Source: Fusibacter sp. A1
Lineage (GTDB): Bacteria > Bacillota > Clostridia > Peptostreptococcales > Acidaminobacteraceae
Direction of reading: 5' to 3'
DNA: 64,000 nucleotides
Assembly: GCF_004125825.1 (NCBI RefSeq)
Contig: NZ_QQWI01000004.1
Coordinates: forward strand, 310,001-374,000
This document shows, piece by piece, positions 54,740 to 62,616 of the stretch. Each line of letters starts with the position of its first letter. Position 1 is the first letter of the stretch. A program made the translations under genes and the position numbers. The notes under the pieces are model-generated. The model was not told the DNA's origin, did not search any database, and was given only the letters and a program-made list of their open reading frames with translations.

Positions 54740-56494
54740 ATGTTCAAAAAAGTTATTTCAATCATCATTGCAATTTTACTGCTGCAAAGCGCTGTTTTTG
54801 CCAGCTCCAATACTTCGACCAAAAACCTAACGATCGTCTTCGACGGTTCGGTGGTCACTTTCGACCTTCCTGCAAAACTCATCGACGGCGAGCCGATGAT
54901 CCCCATGCGCGAGTTTTTCGAAGTCCTCGGCGCAAGGGTGGACTGGTACGGTGAAACAAGGCATATCGCAGCCTATAGAAGCAACATGTACGTCAAACTG
55001 CAAATAGGAAACAGCACCGCCTACCGAAACGGAAAATCCTATGCCCTTACGCACGCTCCAGTCATTCTCAACAGCCGCACCTACCTGCCGGCAAAGTTCA
55101 TCGCGATGTCATTCGACATCACCTACGAGTTCGACTCAGCGCAGAACAAGATCATCCTTAACACCCGAGAAAGGGCACGCTTCAGCTATAAGAACGATAT
55201 CTTCTTTACAGCGGTCGACATCGACGACTACAATATGACCATCTCCATCCCCTATGGGTGGAAACTGCTTGAAGACAACACCTACGGCATCTTGGACGAC
55301 TACGACGATTACAAGATCGCGATCAAACGTTATGCCAATATCGAGAAATTTACAGAAGAACAGTACAAGAACAGATACAAACAGGCGCTCATCGATACCT
55401 ATGGTACCAAGGTCGTCTTCAGCTACGATTCGACCTTTGCAGCGGACGACAACACCTTCAGCGCTTTCGGGTATTTTCTCAACGACAACAAGCTCCAAAG
55501 GTTCTATGACGTATATATCCTCGAAATAGACGGTGAATTCTACATCTTCGAAGGCAGCTACGGTGTGACAACCGACGAAACCTATATCCGGGATATCTAT
55601 CATACCATCCTGGACCAGATGCAGCTCAACGCGAAAACAGTCGAAAGCATCAACGAGCACTATATCGAGTATCCGCCTTTTATGATCTATGGCATCCACC
55701 TAGACAACGAGTTCACCTCAAACCAGGAGGTGACCAGCAAATTCCAAATCAAAGGCTCGATCAAAGAGCATCAGTCGATCCTAAAGCTCTATGCCGTCAT
55801 CACAAAAGGCGACCAGCGTACGTCGTTCAATATTCCAGTCAACAAAACCGGTGAGTTCGACAGCTTCCTGTATACGCCCTTTGGCATAGGCAAACACAAT
55901 ATCCAGTTGTTCGCCAAGACCACGGACCAGACGAAGGATTCGCTGCTGCTTCAGTTCAGCGCGATCAACCTCTCGTCCAAAGTGACCAGATACCTGATTC
56001 CTTCGCTCTACGCACAGAGCAATACCGTTGAAGCGACCTCTCTGACAAGCTTCCTCACAAACCAGACGACCAGCAGCTATCTGAGAGCCCAGGCGATCTA
56101 CAACTACATCCTCACCGATGTGAAGCTTGAAGCTGAAACACTGGAGAGTCTCGAGAACATCCGAACCTCCAATGATGTGATTATCAAACACCTGGCGACG
56201 CCGCTTGAGGCAAACATCCTGCTTGCGACACTCTTAAGGGCTTCTGACATACCGGCGAAAGTCTATATGGGCCAGATCGGCACAAAGACCTACTACTTCG
56301 TCGAAGCGCAGATCAACGGAATTTGGACGGTCCTGGATCCTGTGACTGAAAAGAAGGCCACTGAGAATCCAAAACTAACAGAGCAGGTAAGCGGTGCCCC
56401 GGCATCGCCTTATACCTCCTTCGACCAGTATTTTTACATCAACACCACTCAGTACAAAAACCTGATGGACGGCTTGCAAGTGCTGCCCTATTGA
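54740..56494 (+). CDS. Exported protein with copper amine oxidase N-like domain and degenerate transglutaminase fold
   Basis: The 584-residue product has a signal peptide (residues 1-21, ending AVFAS). Residues 25-145 are a copper amine oxidase N-terminal-like domain, used as a wall or stalk module in many Clostridia (PMIPMREFFEVLGARVDW; TYLPAKFIAMSF). The middle (150-330) is unknown. Residues about 450-540 resemble a transglutaminase core (YLRAQAIYNYIL; ILLATLLRASDIPAKVYMG; INGIWTVLDP). However, the usual catalytic Cys position is about L489 and the His position about F520; only the Asp (D533) remains. It is therefore probably a non-catalytic wall-binding or scaffolding protein. Confidence 0.85.
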   Translation: MFKKVISIIIAILLLQSAVFASSNTSTKNLTIVFDGSVVTFDLPAKLIDGEPMIPMREFFEVLGARVDWYGETRHIAAYRSNMYVKLQIGNSTAYRNGKSYALTHAPVILNSRTYLPAKFIAMSFDITYEFDSAQNKIILNTRERARFSYKNDIFFTAVDIDDYNMTISIPYGWKLLEDNTYGILDDYDDYKIAIKRYANIEKFTEEQYKNRYKQALIDTYGTKVVFSYDSTFAADDNTFSAFGYFLNDNKLQRFYDVYILEIDGEFYIFEGSYGVTTDETYIRDIYHTILDQMQLNAKTVESINEHYIEYPPFMIYGIHLDNEFTSNQEVTSKFQIKGSIKEHQSILKLYAVITKGDQRTSFNIPVNKTGEFDSFLYTPFGIGKHNIQLFAKTTDQTKDSLLLQFSAINLSSKVTRYLIPSLYAQSNTVEATSLTSFLTNQTTSSYLRAQAIYNYILTDVKLEAETLESLENIRTSNDVIIKHLATPLEANILLATLLRASDIPAKVYMGQIGTKTYYFVEAQINGIWTVLDPVTEKKATENPKLTEQVSGAPASPYTSFDQYFYINTTQYKNLMDGLQVLPY

Positions 56495-56501
56495 AAACTA
56501 A

Positions 56502-56540
56502 AAAAGAGTAGCGGCACCGATGACGGAGCCTCTACTCTTT
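56502..56540. terminator. Bidirectional terminator between the exported protein and kce
   Basis: AAAAGAGTAG and CTACTCTTTT pair around a 19-base loop, with A and T runs on the outside. It serves the two convergent genes. Confidence 0.85.
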
Positions 56541-56565
56541 TGCTTTTTCATTCAATCACAAGTCA

Positions 56566-57384
56566 TTATCTTTTCTTGATTCCCAAGATCGCTCTAGCCT
56601 CATCCGGAGTGGCGACAGCTCTTCCCGCGTCTCTTGCGATCCTTGCGACACGTTCGACAAGCTGCGCGTTAGACGTCGCAAGCTCACCCTTGTTGTAATA
56701 GATGTTATCTTCAAATCCGACTCTGACATGTCCGCCCATGGCAATCGCCATCAGTGCAAGCGGAGTCTCGTATCTTCCTATTCCAGCGACCGTCCACGTC
56801 GATCCCACAGGAATCGTCCTGATCATGTGCATGAGGTCTTCAGGCTCTCCCGGACAAGCGCCAGGTACACCCAGTACAAAATCAAAGTGCAGTGGTGACT
56901 CCAAAACGCCTTTTTTCACGAGCTTGAGGGCGTTTGTGATCATTCCTCTTTCAAACACTTCAATCTCAGGCTTAACACCCATCTCTTTCATCTTAAGTGC
57001 GAACAGTTCGATATTCTCTTCGGTGTTCATAAAGACTTCAGGTCCGAAGTTGCAAGTTCCAGCACTCAAGGTCGCCATCTCAGGAGCAAGCTCAACTGGT
57101 TGCAATCTCTGCTCTGGAGTATGCCAAGTCGCACCACCTGTCGAAGGCTGGACGATGATGTCGCATTTCGCTTCGATTTTCTCTTTGATTTCCTTGTACA
57201 CGGCAAAATCCTGCGTAGGATTTCCTTCGTGGTCTCTTGCATGCACATGTACGATTGACGCCCCCGCCAAATAGCACTCGTATGCCGCCTGTGCGATCTC
57301 GTCTGGCGATACAGGTAGACTAGGTTGTATTTCCTTTGTCACCTCGGCACCAGTGAGAGCCGCAGTAATAATCAATTTACTCAT
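56566..57384 (-). CDS. kce: 3-keto-5-aminohexanoate cleavage enzyme (BKACE family)
   Basis: Kce condenses 3-keto-5-aminohexanoate with acetyl-CoA to give 3-aminobutyryl-CoA and acetoacetate in lysine fermentation. The 272-residue length matches the family. Zn2+ ligands H46 and H48 lie in SIVHVHARD; E14, E143, R221, E225 and D226 (VGFEDN) stand at the places of the known active-site residues. Other BKACE members use different beta-keto acids, so substrate is inferred. No other lysine-pathway genes are adjacent. GGGGGAATTAAA precedes the ATG, and a sigma-A-like promoter lies at 57435-57464. Confidence 0.85.
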   Translation of the reverse strand: MSKLIITAALTGAEVTKEIQPSLPVSPDEIAQAAYECYLAGASIVHVHARDHEGNPTQDFAVYKEIKEKIEAKCDIIVQPSTGGATWHTPEQRLQPVELAPEMATLSAGTCNFGPEVFMNTEENIELFALKMKEMGVKPEIEVFERGMITNALKLVKKGVLESPLHFDFVLGVPGACPGEPEDLMHMIRTIPVGSTWTVAGIGRYETPLALMAIAMGGHVRVGFEDNIYYNKGELATSNAQLVERVARIARDAGRAVATPDEARAILGIKKR

Positions 57385-57434
57385 TTTAATTCCCCCAAGA
57401 AATTTATTTACAGTGGAACCAACACTGCAAGCTT

Positions 57435-57464
57435 ATTATAACATAGAAACTCGAATCGTCTTAA
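57435..57464 (-). promoter_or_regulatory. Putative sigma-A promoter of kce
   Basis: On the minus strand TTAAGA (57464..57459), an 18-base spacer and TATAAT (57440..57435). It overlaps the last bases of ntpD, so kce can be expressed apart from the V-type ATPase operon. Confidence 0.55.
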
Positions 57465-58072
57465 CGCTTTTGCTTGCTCTTCACGCGTTTAAGCCTAAAA
57501 AAGTCCTCGCGCTCCTTCTCTTCCAGTTCGTTTGTGATGCTCTTGACATATTCCCTGAATTTAGGAATTTGAATCTTTTCAAGCGAATTCGCCCTTTTCT
57601 GTGTTTTCTTGATTTCCATCGCCAGCTTAAAGATCGCATTCTCCGCTTGCGCCAGCTCATAGCTAAGGTATTTCACCTTGTTAAAGGAGCTTACTGCGAT
57701 ATCAAGCGAAGGATTCGATCTGAAAAACCCGTATGACGCCTCCACCTTCTGTTCCTTGTAGATAATCTGGGGCAGTTCCACCCCCATCACGCTCTTGAGC
57801 CTGACTTCAAAATCGCGCTCTTTCGGGATCGCTCGGGCGATGTCTATGACGGCATCCGTCCCCATGGTGATGTTCACATACTCAAGGGCCCTGTAAGCTT
57901 GTGAATAAAGCGTCGCTATTTCGGCCTCGATGTTTTTCGCATGCCCCATAAGCTCCATCATTTCCCTGATGAGCACATTCCTTTTCTTATCGAGCAGTTC
58001 GAATCCACGCTGCGAAAAGCTAAGCATGTTTTTAGATTTTATTAGATTTGCCTTTGTCGCTACTGGTTTCAT
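57461..58072 (-). CDS. ntpD: V/A-type ATPase subunit D (central stalk)
   Basis: The 203-residue subunit D forms the rotor coiled coil inside the A3B3 head. It starts PVATKANLIKSKNMLSFSQRG FELL in outline, the typical TR-NL---K--L----GF-LL pattern, and ends with a basic helix (RVKSKQKR). It is the last visible gene of the ATPase operon, 16 bases after ntpB. Confidence 0.94.
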   Translation of the reverse strand: MKPVATKANLIKSKNMLSFSQRGFELLDKKRNVLIREMMELMGHAKNIEAEIATLYSQAYRALEYVNITMGTDAVIDIARAIPKERDFEVRLKSVMGVELPQIIYKEQKVEASYGFFRSNPSLDIAVSSFNKVKYLSYELAQAENAIFKLAMEIKKTQKRANSLEKIQIPKFREYVKSITNELEEKEREDFFRLKRVKSKQKR

Positions 58073-58088
58073 GGGTTTATCCTTATCG

Positions 58089-59465
58089 TCATCCTACATA
58101 ATGCCTATTGATCAGTTCCTCGCTAAGTCTGGTGAGTTCGGATTTAGGAAGCATGCTCATCAGTCGCCATGACAACTTAAGACTTTCTGTGATACTTCTG
58201 TTCTCATCGTATTTCTGCACAACAAAGTCAGATTCAAACGCCCTGCCGAACTCCATATATTTTCGGTCCATCTCAGACAGGTCGTTCTCCCCGATAATCT
58301 GCGCAAGACCCCTGATGTCCTGCACACGTGAATACAGCGAAAACAACTGGTTGGCCACATCGGGATGGTCGGCGCTCGTGTATCCTTCGCCGATGCCGTC
58401 CTTCATCAGTCTAGAAAGGCTCGGCAGCACGTTCACAGGAGGATAAACCCCGTCGTTGGCAAGTTCTCTTGACAAGACGATCTGGCCTTCAGTGATATAC
58501 CCTGTCAAATCCGGTATCGGATGGGTGATGTCGTCGTTTGGCATGGTCAGTATGGGTAAAAAAGTGATCGAGCCAACTTTGTTTTTGATCATGCCGGCAC
58601 GTTCATAAAGCGACGCCAGATCCGAATACAGATACCCCGGGTATCCTTTTCTCGAGGGCACCTCTTCTCTTGCAGAAGCTATCTCCCTTAGCGCTTCGCA
58701 GTAGCTTGTCAGATCCGTCATGATCACAAGCACATGGTAGCCTTCTTCAAAGGCCAAATACTCGGCGGCTGTCAGCGCGCACCTTGGCGTCGATATCCTC
58801 TCAACGATCGGGTCGTCGGCAAGGTTTTGAAACATCACCACGCTAGACAGCGTCCCCGACTCTTCGAACGTTTTTCTAAAGAAGGCGGCATCGTCATGTT
58901 TGACACCGATCGCGGCAAAGACGATGGCGAAAGGAACATCCTCCTTGTCGCTAATTTTTGCCTGCCTTGCGATTTGAGCCGCCAGCTCGTTATGCGGAAG
59001 CCCGTTACCAGAAAAAATCGGCAGCTTCTGCCCTCTGATCAGGGTCGCAAGTGTGTCGATCGATGAGATACCAGTCTGTACAAAGTTTCTCGGGTATCTT
59101 CTTGCGATTGGGTTCATCACCCTCCCGCTGATGTTGTAGGTGGCCTTTGCAAACACCTTTCCACCGCCGTCGATGGGTTCTCCGATGCCGCTGAAGGTTC
59201 TACCTAGTATGTACTTGGAGAGCCCTATCTCAAAGGGGCGCCCGGTAAAGCTGACCGTCGTATCTATCGTGGAAAGTCCCATCGTTCCTTCAAAGACCTG
59301 GGCGACCACTTTGTCTCCGTCAAGTTTGATCACCTTGCCCTTGCGCGGATTTCCTTTAGCATCAACAATATTCACAATCTCGCCGTAACTGGCATTTGAG
59401 ATCCCCGACAGTACAATAAGGGGACCTTCTATGCTGTGTAGGTTCAAGTATTCTCTTTTCATCAT
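58089..59465 (-). CDS. ntpB: V/A-type ATPase subunit B
   Basis: The 458-residue non-catalytic B subunit has no P-loop; the corresponding region reads [19 protein letters not shown], as is typical for the family. Further blocks are [18 protein letters not shown] and [19 protein letters not shown]. It alternates with subunit A in the head. The two consecutive ATG codons at the start leave a one-codon ambiguity. Confidence 0.96.
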   Translation of the reverse strand: MMKREYLNLHSIEGPLIVLSGISNASYGEIVNIVDAKGNPRKGKVIKLDGDKVVAQVFEGTMGLSTIDTTVSFTGRPFEIGLSKYILGRTFSGIGEPIDGGGKVFAKATYNISGRVMNPIARRYPRNFVQTGISSIDTLATLIRGQKLPIFSGNGLPHNELAAQIARQAKISDKEDVPFAIVFAAIGVKHDDAAFFRKTFEESGTLSSVVMFQNLADDPIVERISTPRCALTAAEYLAFEEGYHVLVIMTDLTSYCEALREIASAREEVPSRKGYPGYLYSDLASLYERAGMIKNKVGSITFLPILTMPNDDITHPIPDLTGYITEGQIVLSRELANDGVYPPVNVLPSLSRLMKDGIGEGYTSADHPDVANQLFSLYSRVQDIRGLAQIIGENDLSEMDRKYMEFGRAFESDFVVQKYDENRSITESLKLSWRLMSMLPKSELTRLSEELINRHYVG

Positions 59466-59472
59466 GCACCTC

Positions 59473-59775
59473 TTAGAATTTTATGCCGATCGACTCACGC
59501 ACATACTGAGCGATATGGTCTTTAAAGGGTTGCCCAGGATCAGGTATCGTCAGGATCATCGTGTCCTTCTCAACAAGCTTTAGCGCCATTACCTCTTCAT
59601 AGCAGCTGTCGACAATCCCGTCTGTCAAGAGCACAAGCCCCACTTGCGGATTTTCGATAGCCTCTTTAAGGCGAACAAGCGTCTCCTCCCCAGAGGTCAC
59701 CATAACAGCCTCAATGCCGGCAAGGCGCATACCCACCCTGGTGTCGGATGCGTTAGTGATAAGCAGCGTTTTCAT
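59473..59775 (-). CDS. ntpF: V/A-type ATPase subunit F
   Basis: The 100-residue subunit F is a small Rossmann-like stalk protein. It shows [16 protein letters not shown] at the N-terminus and [17 protein letters not shown] in the middle, followed by the flexible C-terminal helix. In most operons F precedes A; here it lies between the c subunit and B. Confidence 0.9.
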   Translation of the reverse strand: MKTLLITNASDTRVGMRLAGIEAVMVTSGEETLVRLKEAIENPQVGLVLLTDGIVDSCYEEVMALKLVEKDTMILTIPDPGQPFKDHIAQYVRESIGIKF

Positions 59776-59782
59776 AAGCCAC

Positions 59783-60211
59783 CTATAACTGTCCGAGTAT
59801 CAGAATCGAAATGATCAGACCGTAAATCGCGATACCTTCAGCAAGTCCCACAAAAATAAGCGTCTTACCCAAAATCTTAGGATCCTCGCTCACCGCTCCA
59901 AGGGCGGATGAACCAACGGCACCCACGGCATATCCCGCACCGATGGTCGCCATGCCAGTCGAAAGCGCCGCAGCGATCAGTCCGATTCCCTTATCTGTAG
60001 AAGAACCGGCCGCATCATCCGCCGCATAGACGATCTGCGGCACCAGAATCATGATGGCGACAAGCATGAGCGGCACATAGACCATAAGGTTCACACGCAG
60101 GTACTTCCTCATCTGTTTTCTTGCGTTCAAATCTTCTTTTTTGATGTAGTAAAAGCCTAACAAAACTGTCAGCCCGACTACGAACATCGCAGCTATCAAA
60201 ATCAATCTCAT
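59783..60211 (-). CDS. ntpK: V/A-type ATPase subunit K (c subunit)
   Basis: This 142-residue protein ends in one canonical c hairpin (residues 75-142) with ion-binding E125 in FVGLAEGIAIYGLI. The N-terminal half has two membrane segments (1-22 and about 40-62) that do not look like a c hairpin, so only one ion site is present. Helix 1 of the hairpin (STGMATIGAGYAVG) has no Gln, and E125 is followed by Gly-Ile instead of Ser/Thr-Thr, so the Na+ ligand set is absent and H+ is more likely. It lies between ntpA and ntpF, an unusual place; K normally follows I. Confidence 0.9.
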   Translation of the reverse strand: MRLILIAAMFVVGLTVLLGFYYIKKEDLNARKQMRKYLRVNLMVYVPLMLVAIMILVPQIVYAADDAAGSSTDKGIGLIAAALSTGMATIGAGYAVGAVGSSALGAVSEDPKILGKTLIFVGLAEGIAIYGLIISILILGQL

Positions 60212-60225
60212 ATCCTCATCCTCCG

Positions 60226-61992
60226 CTAATCGTATTTTGCAAGCAGTGCATCATAATAGATATCTATTTCCGATAGCAACCTGCCAATTCCCCTTAAATC
60301 GTCATTCGGTATGTTATATTTCATTCTCACCACTTGTTCAAACAGCTTTTCGTTTTTTACAAGTGAGATGGGAATGCCCTTGTCGATCGCCTTTTTCGCC
60401 TTATCGTACAGGTACTTGATAAGTTCAAGCATCAGATACTGCTTGGGCAGCGGAACGAACGTGTCCTGTTCATGAAAGGCGTTTTGCTGCAAAAATCCTT
60501 CCTTGATCACCTTCGATATCTCTATCACCAGCCTCTGGTTGTCGGGCAGCACATCCTCGCCCACCAGCTGCACGATGTCCGCTAATTTGTTTTCCTCATA
60601 GAGAATGCTGAGCATCTCGGCCCTCAGCGTAAAGGCGTCCTCACTGACATTCTCCCTGTACCACGGCTCAAGCGTCTTCAGATAACCAGAATAGCTGTTC
60701 AACCAGTTGATCGAAGGATAATGCCTAGCATAGGCCAGTTTCTTGTCAAGCGCCAAGAAGGCGTTCACAAACCGCTTGGTGTTCTCCGTAACAGGTTCAG
60801 AAAAATCACCGCCCGCAGGAGAAACCGCGCCGATCACCGTGATCGAACCCTCGCTTCCCTGGTGCGTGATCACATAGCCGGCCCTCTCATAAAACTCTGC
60901 GAGTCTTGAGGGCAGGTAAGCCGGATATCCTTCTTCGGCGGGCATCTCTTCGAGTCTACCCGAAATCTCCCGCAAGGCTTCCGCCCACCTTGACGTCGAA
61001 TCCGCCATAATCGCGACGTGATATCCCATATCCCTGTAGTACTCAGCGATGGTGATTCCCGTATAGATGCTCGCTTCCCTGGCAGCCACGGGCATGTTGG
61101 ATGTGTTGGCGATAAGAATCGTTCTGTCCATCAGCGGTCTGTCCGTCTTAGGGTCGATAAGCCTTGGAAAATCCTCCAGCACCTCAGTCATCTCATTGCC
61201 GCGCTCACCGCATCCTATGTAAACAATCACATCCGCATCCGACCACTTGGCCAGCTGGTGCTGCGTCATGGTCTTACCGGTGCCGAATCCTCCCGGAATG
61301 GCGGCCGTCCCGCCTTTTGCAAGCGGAAAAAACATGTCGAGCACCCTTTGTCCTGTGATCAGAGGCTTTGAAAGCAACAGCCTTTCCTTCACACTTCTTG
61401 GTTTTCGTACAGGCCATTCCTGATAGAGCGGCAGTTCATTTACGTTTCCCCTGTCGTCTTCAAGCTTGATGACAAGGTCGTTCAGCGCGTATCTGCCGTT
61501 CTTTTCCACACTGACCACCCTGCCCTCTATTCCCTCAGGAACCATCAGGCGGTGCTCGATCAGTTCAGTCTCCTGGATACGAGCGTAAATATGGCCGCTC
61601 TCAAGATAGTCGCCGACAGAGGCATCAAACTTCACCAGCCAAGCCTTGCCAAGCTCTATCGACAAAAGACCTATGCCTTCCTCGATATACCCTTCACCCT
61701 TGGCCTGCATCTTATCCAGGGGGCGTTCGATCCCGTCGAACATGTTCCCCATCAGTCCGGGGCCTAGCTTTACAGAAAGGGGTTTTCCTGTCCCCATAAG
61801 CTCATCGCCTATCTTCAGCCCTTCAGTCTCTTCATATACCTGAACCGTTCCGACTCCGTTTTCCAATTTCACCACTTCGCCGATCAGCTTCTTGCCGCCT
61901 ATGGTGACCATTTCTCTCATCTGAAAGTTGAACATCGGACTCGCCTTGACCACCGGCCCGTTCACTAAACTAATTTTCGTTTGTTCACCCAT
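60226..61992 (-). CDS. ntpA: V/A-type ATPase catalytic subunit A
   Basis: The 588-residue catalytic subunit has the P-loop GGFGTGKT at 234-241, the non-homologous region (about 115-185) typical of A subunits, and [16 protein letters not shown] with the catalytic Glu. ATG 61992 is chosen since GGAGAGTGACC precedes it; GTG two codons earlier overlaps the site. It follows ntpE with a short overlap. Confidence 0.97.
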   Translation of the reverse strand: MGEQTKISLVNGPVVKASPMFNFQMREMVTIGGKKLIGEVVKLENGVGTVQVYEETEGLKIGDELMGTGKPLSVKLGPGLMGNMFDGIERPLDKMQAKGEGYIEEGIGLLSIELGKAWLVKFDASVGDYLESGHIYARIQETELIEHRLMVPEGIEGRVVSVEKNGRYALNDLVIKLEDDRGNVNELPLYQEWPVRKPRSVKERLLLSKPLITGQRVLDMFFPLAKGGTAAIPGGFGTGKTMTQHQLAKWSDADVIVYIGCGERGNEMTEVLEDFPRLIDPKTDRPLMDRTILIANTSNMPVAAREASIYTGITIAEYYRDMGYHVAIMADSTSRWAEALREISGRLEEMPAEEGYPAYLPSRLAEFYERAGYVITHQGSEGSITVIGAVSPAGGDFSEPVTENTKRFVNAFLALDKKLAYARHYPSINWLNSYSGYLKTLEPWYRENVSEDAFTLRAEMLSILYEENKLADIVQLVGEDVLPDNQRLVIEISKVIKEGFLQQNAFHEQDTFVPLPKQYLMLELIKYLYDKAKKAIDKGIPISLVKNEKLFEQVVRMKYNIPNDDLRGIGRLLSEIDIYYDALLAKYD

Positions 61993-61994
61993 GG

Positions 61995-62612
61995 TCACTC
62001 TCCAGCCTTTTCAAGCAGCACATACAATTTTTCACCGATCAGGTCCGCACTGTCCTCAACCATCTCCCTAAGCCTCATGTCGAACCTGCTGTTATACTTT
62101 TTCTCCTTTACCACAAAGCCCCCGATCGAACGTTCCGAAAGCTTTTCGAATAGGATTTCCCCGCTAAAGCCAAGGGACTCAAAGGCGTCCTTGATAAAGA
62201 TCCGGTCCTCGTCCATGCACTTGACCTCAAGCGTTTCCAGCTTTGAAAACTCAAGCGGAAGCGACTCGATCTGACGCGCGACATAGCTTTTGTACTCCTG
62301 TGAGGACTTAAATACCTTGACTAGTTCCACCAAGCGGTCCATCACCGCCTTAAGCATGCTTTGCCTCGCCTCAAGCGCCTTTTTACTGCAAAAAAGCTTT
62401 GCGTCCGAGATGATTTTCAGGTACTCGTCCTCCGCTTTTTTCGCCTCTTTCTTGGCCAGCTCGCTCGCGTCCTGTTCAAGCTCTTCTCTTCGTTTTGCAA
62501 GCATGCGTTCTTCATCGGCGCTGTTCTGAAACCTAAAATACTCGGCATCTTTTTCCACCTTGCCAAGAATCGTTTCTCTAAATTTTTCTAATTTACTTTC
62601 AATAGTAATCAT
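61995..62612 (-). CDS. ntpE: V/A-type ATPase subunit E (peripheral stalk)
   Basis: This 205-residue protein starts at ATG 62612 (MITIESKLEKF) after AGGTG. A long charged coiled coil (about 5-110) is followed by a mixed C-terminal domain, the usual layout of subunit E. Identity to characterised E subunits is low, as expected. It follows the ntpI stop by four bases. Alternative: any coiled-coil stalk protein, but operon context favours E. Confidence 0.85.
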   Translation of the reverse strand: MITIESKLEKFRETILGKVEKDAEYFRFQNSADEERMLAKRREELEQDASELAKKEAKKAEDEYLKIISDAKLFCSKKALEARQSMLKAVMDRLVELVKVFKSSQEYKSYVARQIESLPLEFSKLETLEVKCMDEDRIFIKDAFESLGFSGEILFEKLSERSIGGFVVKEKKYNSRFDMRLREMVEDSADLIGEKLYVLLEKAGE

Positions 62613-62616
62613 GTTT

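Noticed and set aside
55136..55699. 187-residue minus-strand ORF opposite the exported protein gene
   Set aside because: It is Val/Asp/Ile-rich antisense reading of the real gene, with no homologue pattern or ribosome binding site.
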